DNA of 19,170 nucleotides from an uncultured Oxalobacter sp. (GTDB taxonomy: Bacteria > Pseudomonadota > Gammaproteobacteria > Burkholderiales > Burkholderiaceae_D), in assembly GCA_934401755.1 (NCBI GenBank), contig CAKRSU010000032.1, forward strand, positions 1 to 19,170. The letters run 5' to 3'. Below, piece by piece: positions 16,944 to 19,170 of this stretch. The first letter of the stretch is position 1. Each line of letters begins with the position of its first letter. Under the pieces are notes generated by a model, which had not been told where the DNA came from, made no database searches, and worked only from the letters and a program-made list of their open reading frames with translations. The position numbers and the translations under genes are program-made.

Positions 16944-17972
16944 TTAATTTTTCTTTTCTAAGTTCAAATACCAATCAACGGTTTTAACAATCCCCTCTTC
17001 AAAACTTTCTTCCGGCTGCCAATTAAGCGTTTGAGTCAGTTTTGTGGCATCAATGGCATATCGGTAGTCATGCCCCGGACGGTCAGCAACATGGGTGATG
17101 AGTTCAATGTAGGATTGTCCGTTTTGTCTCGGTCTTTTTTGATCCAGAATTGCGCAGATGGTTTGTGCGATTTGTAGGTTGGTTTTTTCGTTATTTGTGC
17201 CGATGTTGTAGGTTTCTCCACTTTTGCCTTGGTGGTAGATGAGGTCAATGGCTTTGCAGTGGTCTAAAACGTAGAGCCAATCTCTGATGTTGGTACCTTT
17301 TCCATAGATGGGAATTGGTGCTTCGTTTAGGCATTGACGGATGATGGTAGGGATGAGTTTTTCGGGGTGTTGTTTGGGCCCATAGTTGTTGGAGCAGTTG
17401 CTGGTGGTGGTGTTGAGGCCATAGGTGTGATGGTAGGCTCTGATGATATGATCAGATGAGGCTTTGCTGGCGCTATAAGGGCTATTGGGTGCATAGGGGG
17501 TGTTTTCGGTGAAGGTGCCAATAGGACCTAATTTGCCATAGACTTCGTCGGTGGAGATGTGATGGAATCGCGCGGTTTTGTACTGGGGTTTGGGTTGGTG
17601 TGGGGCTTCCATCCAGTGTTGTCGGGCGGTTTCGATGAGGTTGAAGGTGCCGATGATGTTGGTTTGGATGAAGGTTTGAGGGCTTTTGATGGAGTTGTCG
17701 ACGTGGCTTTCGGCCGCGAAGTGGATGACGCCTTGGATGTTGTGTTGGGTAAAGAGGGTTTCTATGAGGGTTTTGTCACAGATGTCACCTTTGATGAAGG
17801 TGTAGTTGGGGAGTGTTTTGGTTTCTTTGAGGTTGTTAAGGTTGCCCGCATAGGTGAGTTTGTCGAGGTTGATGAGGTGGTATTGGGGGTATTTTTTGGC
17901 AAAGTATGGGATGAAGTTGGCGCCGATAAAGCCTGCGCCGCCAGTGATTAAGATGTTTTTTTTGTTGTTCAT
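16944..17972 (-). CDS. rfbB: dTDP-glucose 4,6-dehydratase
   Basis: RmlB/RfbB (EC 4.2.1.46) is the second enzyme of dTDP-L-rhamnose synthesis and makes dTDP-4-keto-6-deoxyglucose with bound NAD. It is an extended short-chain dehydrogenase of 342 residues, a normal length. NAD motif GGAGFIG lies at 11-17. FAAESHVDNSI, the catalytic T141-D142-E143 in STDEVYG, and Y166/K170 in YSASK are all present, followed by NCSNNYGPKQHPEKLIP, NIRDWLYVLDHC and TYNIGTNNE. It lies between rfbD and the glycosyltransferase in the same direction. Its coding strand is strongly biased to A and C over G and T. Confidence 0.95.
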   Translation of the reverse strand: MNNKKNILITGGAGFIGANFIPYFAKKYPQYHLINLDKLTYAGNLNNLKETKTLPNYTFIKGDICDKTLIETLFTQHNIQGVIHFAAESHVDNSIKSPQTFIQTNIIGTFNLIETARQHWMEAPHQPKPQYKTARFHHISTDEVYGKLGPIGTFTENTPYAPNSPYSASKASSDHIIRAYHHTYGLNTTTSNCSNNYGPKQHPEKLIPTIIRQCLNEAPIPIYGKGTNIRDWLYVLDHCKAIDLIYHQGKSGETYNIGTNNEKTNLQIAQTICAILDQKRPRQNGQSYIELITHVADRPGHDYRYAIDATKLTQTLNWQPEESFEEGIVKTVDWYLNLEKKN

Positions 17973-18071
17973 GGTGTTTGTTTTTGTGTTTTTTTAGGTT
18001 TTGTTATTTGTTTGTTTATTTAGGTTTGTTTATTTCGTTTTGTTGGTGTTTGTTCTTTTGTTTTGTTCTTT
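17973..18071 (-). promoter_or_regulatory. Nearly pure A/C leader between rfbD and rfbB (possible rut-like or translation-control region)
   Basis: Of these 99 bases, 91 are G or T on the plus strand, so the operon transcript is A/C with only about 3 G and 5 U. An 11-base repeat, TTTGTTTATTT on the plus strand, occurs at 18011-18021 and 18025-18035. Such RNA is unstructured and C-rich over G, as in Rho-utilisation (rut) sites, but may equally be an A-rich translation enhancer. No Shine-Dalgarno is visible before the rfbB start. Confidence 0.4.
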
Positions 18072-18929
18072 TTAGGATTGTTGGTATGTTTTAAGACAGT
18101 CTCTTAGGGCGTCTCGCCAATGCCGAATGGTGAGGTGGTATTGGTTTTTTAGGGTGGTTTTGTCTAAAACGCTGTAGGCGGGTCTTTTGGCTTTTGTGGG
18201 GTATTCTGTTGTCATGATGGGGTTGATTTGACAGGTTTGTTGGGTTTCTTCGATGATGGCTTGGGCAAGGTCATACCAGCTGCAGACGCCTTCGTTGGTG
18301 TAGTGCCCAATGGTTTTGGTGTTGGGTTGGATTTGGGGCAGAATTTGAAGGATGGCTTTGGCAAGGTCTTTGGCATAGGTAGGAGAGCCAATTTGGTCAG
18401 AGACGATGTTTAGGGTGTTTTTTGTTTGGCTAAGTCTCAGGATGGTTTTGACGAAGTTGTGACCATAGTTGGAGTAGACCCAGGCGGTACGGATGATGAG
18501 GGCGGTTTTGGCATGAGCGAGGATGGCTTTTTCTCCGGCGAGTTTGGTTTGTCCATAGACGGAGATGGGATTAGGAATGTCTTGAGGTTGGTAGGGGCGA
18601 TTATTTGTGCCATCAAAGATGTAGTCGGTGCTGATGTGGATGATGGTGGGAATGTGTTTGGCAAGTATTTCAGCACCGATATGGTTGATGGTGTTGGCAA
18701 GTTCCGGTTCGTCTTCGGCTTTGTCTACGGCGGTATAGGCGGCGCAGTTGATGACGATGTCGATTGGGTGTTGGGCGATGTAGGCTTTGACGGCTTTTTC
18801 ATCGGTGATGTCGAGTTCTTCTCGATCGGTGTAGTGGATGTTAGGCGCTTCTCCCAATTGATTTTTGAGTTCGCTGCCGAGTTGCCCTTGACTGCCGGTG
18901 ATGAGGAGGTTTTTTTTATTGTTGTTCAT
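18072..18929 (-). CDS. rfbD: dTDP-4-dehydrorhamnose reductase
   Basis: RmlD/RfbD (EC 1.1.1.133) carries out the last step of dTDP-L-rhamnose synthesis, reducing the 4-keto group with NAD(P)H. At 285 residues its length is normal. The nucleotide-binding motif is GSQGQLG at 12-18. INCAAYTAVDKAE and ISTDYIFDG (with T101) follow, then the catalytic pair Y125/K129 in YGQTK, then RTAWVYSNYGHNFV, IVSDQIGSPTYAKDLA and RPAYSVLD. It begins MNNNKKNLLIT, almost the same as the rfbB start (MNNKKNILIT). It starts 13 bases after the upstream gene ends. rfbA and rfbC, needed for the same pathway, are not in the window. Confidence 0.95.
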   Translation of the reverse strand: MNNNKKNLLITGSQGQLGSELKNQLGEAPNIHYTDREELDITDEKAVKAYIAQHPIDIVINCAAYTAVDKAEDEPELANTINHIGAEILAKHIPTIIHISTDYIFDGTNNRPYQPQDIPNPISVYGQTKLAGEKAILAHAKTALIIRTAWVYSNYGHNFVKTILRLSQTKNTLNIVSDQIGSPTYAKDLAKAILQILPQIQPNTKTIGHYTNEGVCSWYDLAQAIIEETQQTCQINPIMTTEYPTKAKRPAYSVLDKTTLKNQYHLTIRHWRDALRDCLKTYQQS

Positions 18930-18942
18930 AATTCTACATTTC

Positions 18943-19170
18943 TTAAGAGAGCAATAGGTTTTTCTTACTTTGAGAAAACGCTTTCTTCAAATAATGTTTT
19001 TTTCTTTTTCCAAAGGTTAAATGCGACAGTAAGTGGTATTTCGCTTCTTTTAAGAAGGATCTTTGGGTATTTAATAGAAAGTCTTTTCGTATTAATGCAA
19101 ATGGATATTCTGTCTGCGCTTTGATATGTTGTTTGATGGCTAATATTCCTTGTTCAAAATCCTGATCAGG
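18943..19170 (-). CDS. C-terminal part of an unidentified gene, cut by window edge (possible glycosyltransferase)
   Basis: The minus strand is open from the edge to TAA at 18943-18945, giving at least 75 residues: PDQDFEQGILAIKQHIKAQ, then TEYPFALIRKDFLL, a lysine-rich stretch and a LTFGKRKKHYLKKAF block. Tails with (I/L)TFG-K-x-(R/K)-K-x-Y-x-x-K are common at the ends of surface-polysaccharide glycosyltransferases and related proteins, and the position just before rfbD fits. The catalytic part is outside the window, so I cannot name it. Confidence 0.55.
   Translation of the reverse strand, partial: PDQDFEQGILAIKQHIKAQTEYPFALIRKDFLLNTQRSFLKEAKYHLLSHLTFGKRKKHYLKKAFSQSKKNLLLS

Noticed and set aside
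17559..17951. Long plus-strand open frame opposite rfbB
   Set aside because: It is antisense to a well-supported rfbB. Its Val/Gly/Asp-rich translation reflects the lack of T and G at coding positions of rfbB, which leaves few stops on the other strand.
18426..19124. 232-codon plus-strand open frame opposite rfbD
   Set aside because: Same cause: strand bias of rfbD leaves the opposite strand free of stops. The translation is low-complexity Gly/Val/Asp and has no recognised motif.

Overview
The window looks like a Gram-negative, AT-leaning gammaproteobacterial chromosome. Evidence for this is a YrbL-family protein, a porin-like protein ending in Phe, a Pseudomonas LdcA-type decarboxylase, and a DapC/DapD/DapE, PrmB and YheS set. 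The genus cannot be fixed from the sequence; a Cardiobacteriales-like host is only a guess. The first 1.66 kb is different. It is visibly more GC-rich, has strong AGGAGG-type ribosome binding sites, and carries gene pieces that resemble Clostridia/Firmicutes integrative elements. These pieces are an integrase N-terminal fragment, a Y-family polymerase with a replaced tail, the start of a zinc-ribbon PAPS-reductase-like protein, and a transposase tail.

Layout. 1-1660: the mosaic of broken mobile-element genes. 1920-3376: yrbL and a short porin-like outer-membrane protein. 3559-5832: a large PLP-dependent Lys/Arg/Orn decarboxylase with its own terminator. 6092-7078: meso-diaminopimelate dehydrogenase (ddh) with its own terminator. 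7258-10520: dapC-dapD-dapE, the succinylase branch of diaminopimelate/lysine synthesis, closed by a strong terminator. 10602-13498: prmB-yheS, overlapping by one base. 13557-14590: a decayed minus-strand gene that I reconstruct as a PD-(D/E)XK nuclease-like protein. 14708-19170: a minus-strand surface-polysaccharide operon with an unidentified gene cut by the edge, rfbD, rfbB and a very AT-rich two-domain glycosyltransferase.

How the genes fit together. The 3.5-10.5 kb block puts two routes to meso-diaminopimelate (one-step dehydrogenase, and succinylase) beside a decarboxylase that may consume lysine. prmB and yheS act on or at the ribosome. rfbB and rfbD make dTDP-L-rhamnose, probably for the polysaccharide built by the neighbouring glycosyltransferase.

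I found no CRISPR array, rRNA or tRNA, and no convincing new multi-gene system. The most interesting points are the cross-phylum mosaic at the left edge (real transfer or assembly join), the redundant DAP routes next to a decarboxylase, the nuclease pseudogene, the almost pure A/C leader between rfbD and rfbB, and the repeated motif at the start of the glycosyltransferase.
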